This document shows, one piece after another, positions 26,220 to 38,282 of a DNA stretch of 64,000 nt. Position 1 is the stretch's first letter. Each line of letters begins with the position of its first letter. The DNA comes from Paragonimus westermani (taxonomy: Eukaryota; Platyhelminthes; Trematoda; Plagiorchiida; Troglotrematidae), in NCBI GenBank assembly GCA_008508345.1, contig QNGE01000755.1, positions 72,430 to 136,429 on the forward strand. Reading direction: 5' to 3'. The position numbers and the translations under genes are program-made. The notes under the pieces were generated by a model. That model searched no databases. It was not told where the DNA came from and saw nothing but the letters and a program-made list of their open reading frames with translations.

Positions 26220-27551
26220 TTAATTAAAAAAATTGAGTTCCCTTTATCCAGTTCTTCAAAACGGTGGTTCATCATCAATCGTTGTAAGATGCAAGCAGTT
26301 CAATTGTTCTCATGGGCTGATTACATAAAGTGTTCAGTTATGTAGGTTCGGGGCACGGCGACATGACATTGGAATGAACGAGCATCATATGGGCGCAGTC
26401 AGGGTCTTGCCAACGGTTCCGCTATCTAGATAACGAAATTGATTGGGTCGGCACCCTTTCCTAAGAGAGGACAAGTATTCAACGCTTGATCAATGACGCC
26501 CCGGAAAACGTTAATGTTTCAGGGTTTGCGATTGCATAACGAGACCATGAGCGAAGTGACCGAGTCAACTAAACGACCTATTGCGTTTAAAAAGCTCAAC
26601 AAGTCACCACGGACCTGGTGATTTCCGCATGAGTCCAAGTTTATTGCCATATTATATATGCCTTTTGTTACGAAAAGATATGACCTTTAACCAATTTACT
26701 AAATAGATATTTTTCACTGAACCACCGCACTTTCTTACCGATAAAACAAACGGGAAAACGTAGAACCTGGGTTCAGTTATAAAAGTGTTTCCGGACACAA
26801 GTGTTTGTTGCTCTAACGATCAAATCATCTTGTTTACATAGTCTATACTATGCCAGTGAAACTTCGAACAGTCTTTTATCCCTCTGATCTGGTTTCACGT
26901 TAATAACTTCAGACGTTGATGAGCATGTTGGCGATCAGACAGTGACTTTCGATGACGGAATTAACCTAAATGCACAAACCAAGTTTGCAATTTGATGGAG
27001 AGTGGTAGGCTTCTCCAAGCGTCTGCGGAAAATGTTGTCAGTGCAAAATCTAAGCCCACCACAAGCAGTAACCAACAGAGTCAGTGTAGACGAGATCAAT
27101 TTGTGAATAACCAGGACTTCGCCTAAATTCTATTCAGAGGCAGAAACGGCATGCCAAAACGAAGCAACCGCTCCATCAGCTCAGACACTAAGCCAGGCAC
27201 AGGGCTCCATATTTGAACGTTGCTGCCCACCAGTTGCATTGTCCTATAGGGAATCCATAGATAAATCCAGGGGACCGACTACCTTTGCAGGATTTCTTCA
27301 TCATTTCACGCTAAAATCCGCCAAAGCCACTGCTGAGTGATGAGAATGTGTTACCAAAAATGAGTTGGGCATTTTTGCCTATACAAAACACGGACATGAT
27401 GAGGGAACAGGGTGTAAAATAGGCGCTGGACTGTGTTGTATTTCTAAACTGTAATCTTAATTTGATTCTCCACTACTTGTGAACGCTCTTTCTTGATCCC
27501 GTGTTTAAGGTAACCCTCAAAAACAGAAGCCTATTAATAGGCGAACACAAT
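26220..27551. other. No gene recognised
   Basis: Expected gag and protease of the gypsy element are not visible on the minus strand, so the element ends near 26215. On the plus strand 26990-27240 is fairly open and Ser/Gln/Lys-rich but has in-frame stops and no recognisable domain. Confidence 0.4.
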
Positions 27552-28010
27552 TCAAGTGTGAAGTGCATTACACTGTAACCCTATCCAAATCCGGCCAGTA
27601 CACAGAAGCACCATCGTTCCACTCCAGCCATTGCCAGTCATATTGAAATAATCTTGTTCCTTATGGTGTGAACCGGTGTATCGACAGAAACTGAACAGAA
27701 TTCGCAGTTTGGATCCGTCACATTTCATGCCAAGGCGAGCTACCTGAGAACGAAGGAGCCCAATTTCAGCCACACGTTTGAATGAGACATCGATGTTGAT
27801 CTCCACAGTGGAACAGTTTGATTTCAACATTAAACAGATTAGCGGTAAAACTAGTTGGCAAAGGATATAATGAGAAGGAGTATAACTCGACAGCTCAATA
27901 GCGAAAACGACATACGTAGAGACTGATTGCATGACTAACCTGAAGCAGAATATGAGAACAGCCTTTCCGAACATTCGCATTGGGCAAGCCAAAAACGGTC
28001 GAGGAAACAT
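27552..28010 (-). CDS. Unrecognised 152-codon open frame
   Basis: The N-terminal 60 residues are hydrophobic with cysteines. The middle reads NIDVSFKRVAEIGLLRSQ and is followed at once by CAG/GTAGCT, a plausible splice donor, with an acceptor-like AACTAG about 115 bases upstream. An exon of roughly 27.73-27.85 kb is therefore possible. No family is recognised, and the frame may be a chance opening. Confidence 0.2.
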   Translation of the reverse strand: MFPRPFLACPMRMFGKAVLIFCFRLVMQSVSTYVVFAIELSSYTPSHYILCQLVLPLICLMLKSNCSTVEINIDVSFKRVAEIGLLRSQVARLGMKCDGSKLRILFSFCRYTGSHHKEQDYFNMTGNGWSGTMVLLCTGRIWIGLQCNALHT

Positions 28011-29097
28011 GATAAGATGAACTCACAAATGCAAGAACAGTGGGAAATATTTTTTTCAGCAGCTTTTAGCGGTAATTTTTCTGGCATGGCTTTAAAGAGA
28101 CCTCTTTGAAAAGGCGTTGTGATAGGTTCGCATTTCGTTTACTCGTATCACTCGGAAACGTAAAACATGCAAACACAAACAATGACTGAACACTCCCACA
28201 GCCACACTAAGTATCACAGAGTTAGGGGCACGACAAACGTTACAATGTTCAGTTAGGCGCACAACAACATGGTATTGTCGGTATCTTCATTTTTCCAGCT
28301 TAGTTCCGTTTGCATACATGGGTTGTGAAAACCCTGTTTCATGCAGCCAGTCATATCTGACCCTTTATAAACTACCATCGAACAGATGTCGTGAGAAATC
28401 AATTGAGACAAGTAATCAGGCGACATATGGCACTGAAGCCGTAGCAGCGGCCCAAAAATGCATATTTATTCCAGCGTCTGCCATTCGAAGATGACCACCC
28501 AGTCAAGTGTATTCGGTAAAAAAGAAGGTCCGTTCTGGCTCGGCCATATGTAACTGCGCATCTACGCTTTGCTCCAACCACCGTAGCCGCGAACGAAGTT
28601 TGTCTAAATCTTCTGTCTTTCTGTTGTGTTCCGGTCACTTTGTAGTCGCACTGATGTTAATCAAGATGAAACACATCGGTAGCCATCACAACGAGCGGCC
28701 GGACACACCCTGAAGTGGATGAAACAAATGATGACCCACCCGACTCAACTTGGTGAGAGGGCCGCTGGAAATCCAATGTCATTGTTTGCCGAACACTTCA
28801 CGATAAAGGTCAGAAAGTAGACTTATTAAACTCACTGAAGCTATCGTAGTTGTTGAAATTACTGGCAGTTTGAAAAGCGGTGCTTATCCTGACTATTCAT
28901 CTGATGTTGTACATACAAAGCTGCCTCCGTCAGCCTATCGGCTGGTCTTGGTTCTGATCACGTAATAGTTGGTGTGGTTGTAGGCCCACCTGCAGGAAGC
29001 CTGTCTCAATTTATATGATGATAAAGCTTACATGTACCACGTCCGTGGATGTTGGCAATAAATGAAATCTGAACATACCACAATGTTTTCTCTTCCT
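28011..29097. other. No gene recognised
   Basis: Short frames only on both strands (28399-28713), no motif. Nothing else seen. Confidence 0.4.
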
Positions 29098-29200
29098 CTC
29101 TGATGAAGTGGCTAGAGAGAACTTGGTGTATCATGTCCCTTCGAGGACGAAACAATCTGGTTTACCAGAGTCTCTTCCTAATTCGTTCATTTAAGTCCAG
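29098..29200 (+). repeat. Dispersed repeat, copy 3
   Basis: Starts CTCTGATGAAGTGGCTAGAG, like the copy at 3391, and stays alignable through AACTTGGTGTATCA. It then carries GTCC-CTTCGA-GGAC directly followed by GAAAC at 29135-29153, a stem plus the GAAA block of a hammerhead. The CUGANGA block before the stem is not intact. Downstream CTGGTTTACCAG parallels the CCACC stem of copy 1. Confidence 0.4.
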
Positions 29201-32168
29201 ATAATTCTGCTTAATCGATTCTGGTTTATGAACGTTCGTCAACTGCATTTGTCTGACACCAACTGACTAACATACGAGATTTAGCCTACTGAGTAAAACT
29301 TGAATTTGCAATGGGATAGACACTACTCAATCTCGGTACACTTCGGTAGATTGGAATTTGAAACTGCCACCAGTAGGATGTTACAGTCTACAGCACCCAG
29401 GACCGCGCTGGTACATAAAAACAACCGGTCAAGGTTCTTAACAAACTAATCTGAACGCAGTGACACGTCGCACGCTGGCTTCCTCTTCTCCTCCCATCCC
29501 ATCGACTGGCCGCTGCTCCTCGGGAAGTGGGTGCTTCCCATATCCATCGGAGCGATTAAATCTTCCACATTGGCGAACGGCCGGTAAAATCCTCGGCGCT
29601 ACTTTGCATACTACCGAATTAGACGACAAAATAGGGGGTGTCTTATTGACCCAGTTTCCTATAAATGTAACACAGCTTGCTGCGTCGTTATTCAACGACT
29701 CATTGTGGATTCTTCTTCTTGTGATTTATTTTTCAAATATTCTTTCCCTCGAGTAAGCTGCTGTTTAGTTCGTATATTTTCGGAAAGCGTGGTGAATCAT
29801 ATGTTTCCTGTTGCATTCACGCAGTCGTCTTAAGCAACTTCAACAAACTTAATTATAAGCTGTGAACGTTGGAACAACCGGTTGCTTCCTTAAAAGATTT
29901 CGACGCGTCTCAGTTGATAGACAATATTTATAACTACCGGTGAATAATCAAAAGCCGTGAGAGTGTGTGGACCTCAACCCCAATATTGCAGAATCCACGT
30001 GTTTACCACAGAGGAATCAAAAGGAAACTGTTAAACAATCCGCAGTAGAAATATTCGTTCAGAAATTGACCCTAGTACCACATCGTAGAAGGAAACGGCT
30101 GTCTTAATTCACCCTTTTTGCTGTGATTTAAGGTAGTGGACTAAGCTGGCCGAAATACACTGGCTTGATGCGTTTGGGAAATATGACCCCGAAACAGTTC
30201 ACACCAAGCAATCTCTGAAGCGGCCCGATTAAGAAAACCAGTGTGGTCTACTGCGATCTGGTGACCTCTTTTTGTCTATAAAACCAATACAATCCAATTG
30301 GTATCGGACGCACTTTAGGGTAGTATCACAAAAATCTTGATAAGAAATCACGTGATGTCGGGATATGACAATGTGGTATGAGGGCAGCTTGAGGTTGGAT
30401 ATCTATCAAAAGCCATCCTTCATCATTCTCATCAAAAAAATAAGCTGACAGGCATCACTTGTGAGCACTACCGAAAGCGTTGTATTGTGCTGAGTACCGG
30501 ACGGCACAATCATTTAGGAGAGTGACGAAGAAACGTGGTAGTTAAAACAATCTAACAAGAAATTAGGAATGTAGCTGTTTGGGTATCACTCAGACAGGCT
30601 CCCTGCAGAGATAGTGATTTATCAGAGTCATTTTTAAAATCACTCCAAAAAGGTAGCGAAAATCATCTGAACTAAAATGGCGTTCATTCCAATGTTGAGA
30701 CATGTTGGCGGTCACAAATTAAAAAAACATTTTTTTATATTACAACATTTGAATTGATACAATTTGAACAGCACTCGTAATTGAATATAGCTGCCGCATT
30801 ATCCCTGAATTTTGAGCTGACATCTCTGTTGATGGTAGAAGCCAGAGCGGAGTCTTGACAAGTTCTTCCGTTCTACTTAAGATTTTGTAGACTAGTGTCT
30901 TAAAAAACTCAACTTGAGATTAATGATATATCGGCGATCATGTGTTTTCCACAATTCATCTTCAGGCCGGCACAATTGTATGAGTTAGACGCGTGGTGTC
31001 CGAATTGGCACACTTTGTACTGTTGGGGCTATCGGATTCAGGCTGATTGACCCATTATTATTTTCATCAAAAACGGTTTGTTGAAACGCTGCACTTATCA
31101 TGGCCACAAATCCATCTGGTCGATGGCCATCCTGCGCTGTCAAACCAATGCACAAACGCCACCGTAATAATTCTGACCGTTATCCCGATTTAACTCTACT
31201 AACTAGTTAAATAATTGTAACGGCCTGAAAATGAATTAACGAGAGCAAAAGTTCACCTATATTTCTTTATTCTCATTATCGTAATGGGCATATTTGAAGC
31301 GTTGAAAACTCATCATGTCTGTACTTTTGTTAGGGCCCGTTAACAACGTCTATACTTGCCATAGTCTGACGTTGAAGTCCCAGTTTGCTGTCACGAGTTA
31401 TCCTCGTTGACCATTGCATTGTTGAGCTTACAGTGGTTTAAGGCGTACGGACGTTAAACAGCGTATGCAGTTAAGATAACACTACTGGCATTCTTAAATT
31501 TAAGAACGAGCACTGCTAGAATTCTTTCTCGCACACGCCAACCCGGAGTGTTCCTTTACAAACAGGTCAATTCGTCAAATGAAACACGTAACACAGTGTG
31601 CACATGATTGTCTTAGTGACCTAAAATTGAACTCAATCACTGAATGCAGTAGAATCAGGGGATGTGTGATTGTGTCATCATCTTTTCTGTTTAAATGGTG
31701 AACTTCATATTTGTGGTTTGACCGATTTGCTTCAAAATGTTGTTAACGTCGGTCAGTGTAACCTAAACAAATCTGACAGATTTTGACTTGAGTGTTTTCA
31801 GAAGCATTGTTAACTAATGAACGTGGTGTATCCACAGTGGATTATGTTCTCCACTTTTAAAGAGTAGCTTGTAAGCCATGAATTAATAGTTATTGATTGT
31901 CAGTTCTCAATAACATTTCTCTAAACTCTCGATCCTACATAATTCGTTTTAATTTGCTCAGTCAGGCGCAATGTTTTGTTTAGATAGATGCAAAACAGTT
32001 AATTACTCTTGACAAGTCAAAATTAAGGCAAACTGGGGTATCAGCAAATCTCCACTGTCGACAGATCAAAGATAGGTTGCAATGCGGACAGTAAATCATG
32101 GGAGCTGAAATGACAGAACTGATGACAGGAGTACGGTATAGAGATAGCAAGTAACACACACAACTTTT
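29201..32168. other. No gene recognised; GC-richer island at 29.44-29.76 kb
   Basis: The only notable stretch is 29438-29756. It is richer in C and G than its flanks and open on both strands for 85 and 98 codons, without a recognisable domain. The rest holds only short frames. The palindrome CTTAAATTTAAG near 31495 is simple sequence. Confidence 0.4.
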
Positions 32169-32254
32169 CAAGTTGCCCATCACTCACATTTGATCGCAGC
32201 ATTCGCATTCAGATAGAATTTCCAGCCGATCAAATGTGAGTGATGGTCAACTTG
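32169..32254. repeat. Near-perfect inverted repeat (28-bp arms)
   Basis: The left arm 32169-32196 (CAAGTTGCCCATCACTCACA then TTTGATCG) and the right arm 32227-32254 are reverse complements with one mismatch in 28, separated by 30 bases. Transcribed, it would fold into a long hairpin. It could be a miniature foldback element, a precursor-miRNA-like hairpin or a recent local inversion. No coding frame explains it. Confidence 0.85.
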
Positions 32255-35200
32255 GAAACAAACCAAATCCCCGACTACTCATCAGTAATCAACACACAAG
32301 TTTGTTAATATTTAGCTAGTCGTGCAATAAACTTAGTGATCCGTTAATGAGGGTGTACAGTCGAGATGAAAAAATTAACCCTTTGTAGTTTCAGTTAGAA
32401 ACGAAACGCGTTCTTTTTTGATAGCCAACGATCAATCATCACTGTAGGAGTAAATACGTCGTATTTGTTAGTCACAGAAATCAGCAATACTTACACAAAG
32501 TCACATTTCCGAATCAAGCAACACTTTTGCTACTATGAGGTTGGAAACAGAAATACTAGTTATGTTTTCTCTGCACATTTGTTTACCCGAATTTATGAAC
32601 CTAAGTCCCTGATCTATTTACTCAGTTAGCCTTCCTGTTCAGCAAAATTCGACCGGTAGAATTTAGAGCCCGTTATTGGATGAGACGGATATCGCCGTGC
32701 GAAATTCGCTGAATTGACTGTTTAGCTGTAACTGACCACCAGATAAGCCTTACCTTCGCCGTGTTATACAGCAGTGTTCCATGGTGACCTGGTTCTTTTT
32801 CCACACCTCGTGCTTAGGTTTGCTCATACCATCTTTGCTGATAGAAAGCGCCAACCATCACTGGGTCAGGAAAGTGTATTGTGATTTTTCCGCTGTAGTG
32901 AATGGCACAGACTGATGATAAAACATTCGGTAGGCTACGGTGGATAAATTCATTCCCCCCGTAATGTAGTAACTTGATGGAAACAGTCACAGTGTCTTCC
33001 AGTTCACTGCTTGTCAATGAGAAACATGCTTCGCCTAATCTCTCCATATAGCTTCGCAAGATCAGAGAGGATTTCCAATTGTAATCAATCACCTATTTTC
33101 ACTTTCCCGCAAGCATTCGGACAACAATTTGCTTCGCATCGGTAACAACAAATTTTCAAAGAATCCGCCTACCAAACGATCTATCAGTGAGCGTCTCGAG
33201 GGCTAACATCTGGTCAGCTGTTTCCTAAACAGATTAAAGTTGTGACGATGTCATTTTTCGCACTGGCAAGCAAATCCCATCATCGCTCACCATATAATCG
33301 CCTAAATCTTCCTTAATTTCCCAGTAGCACTTAATCTCGTAAAACTTAATAACTGTAGCAGTGGCATAGTAAATTGGTCAGCTTCACTAAGCATGCACCG
33401 AGAAAGTAGGATTACGCTTGTCACCAATTTGCTGTTAGTCCTAATGCTGTATTTGATATCTGGAATTATTATAGGTTCTCTCAGCAAAAGCATGTTATAT
33501 AATGTTTCATGTAATGCTTTTTGGTGAAAATGTCACCAGTGTTGAAAACTCGCATGTCTGAGTAGACAGTACGTGTATCTAGATGATTTGGGAAGAGAAA
33601 AGCACGACCGCAGGTCAGTCGACAACACACCATACAGTATTTGTTGTTGTTTAACGATTAACAAGAGATTTGTGATAGCTAGATTGTCAAAATGAAACTC
33701 ACAAACTACAACTTCATCCATTTTCACACAGCAACTTGGCATCAGCCGCAGGACGTTTGGTCAATATGGTGGCTAGACTTTTGTATTCCGCTTCGGGACA
33801 GTGCAGAAAGCTTGAGATAACCTGTTCACAAGAAGCGCTTCACAATGGATGAAGCCGGTTTTCGGGTTCTATTGCTGGTTTGCCTGTGTGTTTGAGCAGT
33901 AAGCCAAATAAGCTATTCAAAGATGTGCTTAGCCATTTGCTGATACAGACACCCATCCATTGTTTTGATGAAACAGCCATTGCGACTGTGAGTGAACCGA
34001 TAAACGTCAGGTGACAAGGAATAGTTATGGGTGTCACCTCTAGCTTTGGTTGTAAGCAACTCCATGAGTTGAAGAAAAGAGGCAAACGTTCGATGCAATA
34101 CGTAATATCCACAACAAGAGGACGATGATGATCCAGAATTTGTACTAGCGATGTTTCGTGAATTTCGATTTAATGACTACAACGTCTTCCCACACTCTTT
34201 GAACTGCAGGTTCTCCTAACATCTGTTGCTCCGAACGGATGTTATTGTCTACGGACACAGTTTTTGCCTCTCGATACCGTTGTGCCCGAATTGTCCAGCT
34301 AGTGGCGAAATTTCAGTCTATACAACCAAGTCAACTGTCAAACTGTCACTTCAATTACATACTGGAGCAGACAGAGTCAGTCCTGAATTATTGGCGTAAT
34401 CATCTTGAACAAGCTAATTCCAATCATAGGAGTATGGTTGTTGTTAGACGCTTCCAAGCCTTGAGATCTCTTGGTCGTAGTGGAGATGACCTGATGACAG
34501 TCGTCGTTATTACAGGAAGGAAATAAAGTATACGCAACAAGTCATTGGTGCTTTCAGAAATAAAAGAATTTGGCAAACATAGAGTGGAGAAGAAGAAGCA
34601 ATTGCACACAGTAGTCATGTCGTAATTGATAAAAAACAGTTGTACGGACGGGTTGCACGTCACAAAACTGAACGATTCTACTGCTGATTGTCCAGACAGC
34701 ACGACAACTTGAATTTGTTTATTAACAGTTGCCTCCACTGCCACGCACACTGGGAGCAATATAATGAACAGGCGTCAGATGTGCTCGCCAAACGTCGGTT
34801 TGTTTACGAACGTCATTTCTCTAGAAGCTTATATTTTCTCCGTGAACCTATCGATCACTTTGACCCTAACTCAGTTTGTCTCAAAACTGCTCTAAACTAG
34901 ACGCTTTTACTACGTACTGTTGCCGTTCAGTCCAGACTTAATGATGTCTCTTGTCAAACGGTTGGGGCTGCATTGAGATCTTCACTGGCATCAACCTTAG
35001 TACATATCTCTCCAGCCCAACTCAGTAACCAAGTAACGTAAGTTGCCTGTGCAAACATTAGGCGGACGATACTGTTGATGTATTGAAATATGAACACAGT
35101 TATTCTTTCAGCTAGGCACCTTCTTATATCATTTTCATTGCAGACGCAGAATCAGAGTTCATTTCATTCCGTATATATCAACATAACGGAACATTAAACA

Positions 35201-35256
35201 AAGAAAATGTTATTTTTTAAGAAAGGAGCTCGTAGACAGGCAAATTGCAGTATTTC
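32255..35256. other. No confident gene; possible RT relic
   Basis: Minus-strand frames at 33840-34112 (SFLQLMELL, NGCFIKTMDG) and 33533-33742 (KMDEVVVCEF) faintly resemble Penelope-type RT blocks around 'NG..Y.QIDGVAMGSP' and 'YVDD', in the right order but further apart than usual. I do not call it a feature. Plus-strand frames at 34239-34526 and 34688-34900 have no recognised domain. Confidence 0.3.
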
Positions 35257-35311
35257 TTTTCGACTGTTTCAGTCTTTTCCAGAAACTGGAAGAGACTGAA
35301 ACAGTCGAAAG
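35257..35311. repeat. Compact hairpin with 26-bp arms and a 3-base loop
   Basis: Arms 35257-35282 (TTTTCGACTGTTTCAGTCTT then TTCCAG) and 35286-35311 pair along their whole length around an AAA loop, with only G-T wobbles as imperfections. Such a tight palindrome is far beyond chance. It falls inside a 60-codon plus-strand frame of unknown meaning. A folded RNA, a cruciform site or a recent palindromic duplication are all possible. Confidence 0.85.
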
Positions 35312-37430
35312 ACCCAACGCTGGCGAAACAACTTGACGAGTATGTTACGTTTAGCACTGCAATATTTCTCCCAGCGTTAGGCGGAGATGAACTGAAATTC
35401 GTTGCCTCACGAGTGAAGCAATGGTAGTCTTGTAGGTGCGTTAGACCAGAAGCAAAAGACAGTGATTAAAAGGTGGGTCGGGAATTTTAACTTTGACCTC
35501 AGAAAAACTCTGAACATTATCATGACCAACTTATGTCAACCAGTTACTATGGTGCACGGGAAAGCCTTAGTTATCGGACCTCTACTTGAGGATACAACGT
35601 TTACAGAGGCAGTCAAACGCATCGATTTCAGCAGACATCCAAACGCAGCAGAATACAGCGGATCCAACACAGACCCCGGTGAAAGTGAGCATGAAAAATA
35701 AACTGCCCATATTTGACAAGCCTCTGTTTGTCCACTTTGTATACTCCACTACTGTGGCAGAATGTCTGTCGCGTGATGAAGTATTCGTCACTTGGGTCAA
35801 TCAAAAATAATCCAATGTGGTTCGCTATTGATTTGCGCGGATCAATCAACAGCTTGGTTGCTGCACGTGAACCTCTTAGTAGCCATTAACTGACCCCCGA
35901 AGAGGCATTCCATTTAGTTTGAATAGATGTGGCAAAGCATTAGCCAGAGTTTGGTGAGTTAATTGTGTACAGGCTTCCAAAAGTTTCGTGCTCATTGTCA
36001 CCGAATAGTTATTTGAGAGATGTTCGAAATTTTTAAAGCCCCACATCTCTAGGTCTCTAAACGGTCACTAGCACAACCGAGATAACATTACCAAATTCGC
36101 CCAAATTTGTGCGTCGGTTCATAAGTGTGTTCCACCTGCCTGATATTGGTTCAAAAATGCTGGCAGATTATGTGAAGTACGGCAGAAGGAAGTTTTTAAG
36201 ACCTTTAAACAGTTGGGTTTCTGATGTCTCTCCAGGGCGACTTCAGAGACTACGGAAGAGTTTTCACTTCAAGTGAGCTCTCTTTGGGCATTTTTTACGG
36301 GTTATTCTTCATATCCTAGCCGACTTCTAGAAACAAATGAATCTGCAACAATCCGGTGACAGCAGGAGTAAGACCTCAACTGTCTGACACCCAACCATTT
36401 GATAAACGTAGGCGCAGGAACATTATAATATACATTACGGCTGTTGCAAAAAAAACAATGATATCGTCACTCAGGCAGTGAGTGCACTGTCTACACAAAC
36501 GCCGTTTCCTAACATCACGCATTGAGCTGCCTGATTTACAGTCATTGGGATAAATTGTCTGCCCCAGTTCGCGGAATTAGCCTTATTAATTACGCCCGAC
36601 TTCTGAGAAGAACATTCTCAACAGAAGAATGAATAAAACGGACGTAATTAGCTTGGCCCCCAGCCCGTGCACATTTGCCTTTTGGGACAGTGTGCCATTC
36701 TAAGGGATCGTGAAATATCAGATCAGAGTGGAGACAGATATGTACCACCGAAAACCCAGTGCCTCCGCTGATAAGTTTACCTCCGAATAAACTTTCTGCA
36801 TACGTCAATGTCAGCCCAAACAACAAAAACCCGACTCAATGTCATTCTAATAGAGGAGGGTTGCCTCAAAGCACACTGCAGCTCACCGGCACAGGCTCCC
36901 TCGATTGATGAGACCTCTCGAGCAGAATCATCTATTCTGCATGCTGCATGGTGTAAAACTGTCTCCTGGTACTAGTTTCACACGAACGCGGCTTCATTCT
37001 TCAACAAACTGGACGAGCATCGTGACATTTCTCCGAGGCGAAAACCACTTATGGTAGGTATCATGGTAGTGTATCACAGTGAAAGAGAAGTCATTACAAG
37101 ACGTGGTGTGGCTCATCATTTGGGTTGGTACGTGAGCACCTCAATTATTATTAAAAGGTTGCTACTACATCTTGCGTAGTTAGACTAACGTTATTCAAAC
37201 CTCACTTGCTTGCTTGGTGTAATATTGTGGTATAGGCTTCAAGGCCGCCTGTCTGCCCCACACTCGTGCCGAGGCTCCAAGAGTGTACTGATTGGTCGCG
37301 GCTTCAACGGCCAACGGCTCACTAAAACATGTAATTTAAAATGACCCGATTGCCTGTAATTGCGACAATATATGATGCGCTTCTACTGAGTGACTTGGAT
37401 GGGGATCAGGTACAGATGCAACAGATATGC
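35312..37430. other. No gene recognised
   Basis: Short plus frames at 35462-35810 and a minus frame at 36590-36826 (78 codons, ending in an Arg/Ser-rich part) have no recognised domain. The DNA at 37240-37320 is GC-rich but not assignable. The repeated module begins at 37431. Confidence 0.4.
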
Positions 37431-37856
37431 AAACAAGAATGCCGACACGGCCTTGCACAACGCTCTGCGTTGAATGTCATCGTTAGATCATGCTCAAACC
37501 TTGATAAGCGGAGATTTTATCCATTCAGAGTCAGAATTCAAGAGCAATCTGGTCAGTAGTGCAACGTCTTCGTCTGCTCGGGATTTCTTCAAGGCAGCAA
37601 TGAGAACTGGTCTATTTCGGCATGCCCAGAACCATACGATTTGGTGTGTGGGTCATACACCGTCGTTGTTTAGTCGCATTCTCACCACGGAAGTTGACAC
37701 GACAAGCAATCTACATACCGCAGCTCCGGTTGCTCGTAGTGATCATGGGACAATTGGATTGAGCCATCTGGATGGGACCGGGGGATATATTGTTCAAAAT
37801 GCAGGCATGACCGTCTATGACGATGGAAGTTTCGCGGAGATGAAGACAGCTTAGCA
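37431..37856 (+). repeat. 426-bp module, tandem unit 1
   Basis: Identical base for base to the unit that follows (37857-38282) and to the one at 51907-52332. The junction TTAGCA/AAACAAGAATG shares a few bases at both ends of the unit, as a microhomology-mediated tandem duplication or an assembly repeat error would leave. Sequence left of 37428 differs from that left of 51904. Confidence 0.95.
37474..37854 (+). CDS. 126-codon repeated open frame, module unit 1
   Basis: Starts MSSLDHAQTLISGDFIHSES and ends GGYIVQNAGMTVYDDGSFAE plus four residues and TAG. No signal peptide, membrane span or known domain is recognised. The case for coding comes from a diverged copy of its 3' part at 38799-38935, which keeps the same frame open: GGYIVQNAGMTVYDDGSF is unchanged, and third-position changes such as GTC to GTT are silent. 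In that copy the frame reads through both positions where this unit has stops, into GLVVWFVHRSQPR, so the unit may be a truncated version of a longer protein. The start is uncertain; it may be an internal exon. Function unknown. Confidence 0.3.
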   Translation: MSSLDHAQTLISGDFIHSESEFKSNLVSSATSSSARDFFKAAMRTGLFRHAQNHTIWCVGHTPSLFSRILTTEVDTTSNLHTAAPVARSDHGTIGLSHLDGTGGYIVQNAGMTVYDDGSFAEMKTA

Positions 37857-38282
37857 AAACAAGAATGCCGACACGGCCTTGCACAACGCTCTGCGTTGAA
37901 TGTCATCGTTAGATCATGCTCAAACCTTGATAAGCGGAGATTTTATCCATTCAGAGTCAGAATTCAAGAGCAATCTGGTCAGTAGTGCAACGTCTTCGTC
38001 TGCTCGGGATTTCTTCAAGGCAGCAATGAGAACTGGTCTATTTCGGCATGCCCAGAACCATACGATTTGGTGTGTGGGTCATACACCGTCGTTGTTTAGT
38101 CGCATTCTCACCACGGAAGTTGACACGACAAGCAATCTACATACCGCAGCTCCGGTTGCTCGTAGTGATCATGGGACAATTGGATTGAGCCATCTGGATG
38201 GGACCGGGGGATATATTGTTCAAAATGCAGGCATGACCGTCTATGACGATGGAAGTTTCGCGGAGATGAAGACAGCTTAGCA
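37857..38282 (+). repeat. 426-bp module, tandem unit 2
   Basis: Second member of the head-to-tail pair, identical to unit 1, continuing into the unique part of the block at 38283. The right block at 51907 has only one unit. Confidence 0.95.
37900..38280 (+). CDS. 126-codon repeated open frame, module unit 2
   Basis: The same protein as in unit 1, with no changes. After its TAG stop the same frame continues, past another stop, into WVWFVQHTQPE, which aligns with VVWFVHRSQPR of the diverged copy at 38799-38935. The ancestral reading frame therefore probably ran on for at least 15 more residues. The product is unrecognised. Confidence 0.3.
   Translation: MSSLDHAQTLISGDFIHSESEFKSNLVSSATSSSARDFFKAAMRTGLFRHAQNHTIWCVGHTPSLFSRILTTEVDTTSNLHTAAPVARSDHGTIGLSHLDGTGGYIVQNAGMTVYDDGSFAEMKTA

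Noticed and set aside
29438..29756. GC-richer island open on both strands
   Set aside because: No domain on either strand; openness on both strands follows from composition.
34239..35810. Cluster of plus-strand frames that could be exons
   Set aside because: I could not match any to a family or find phase-compatible splice sites linking them.
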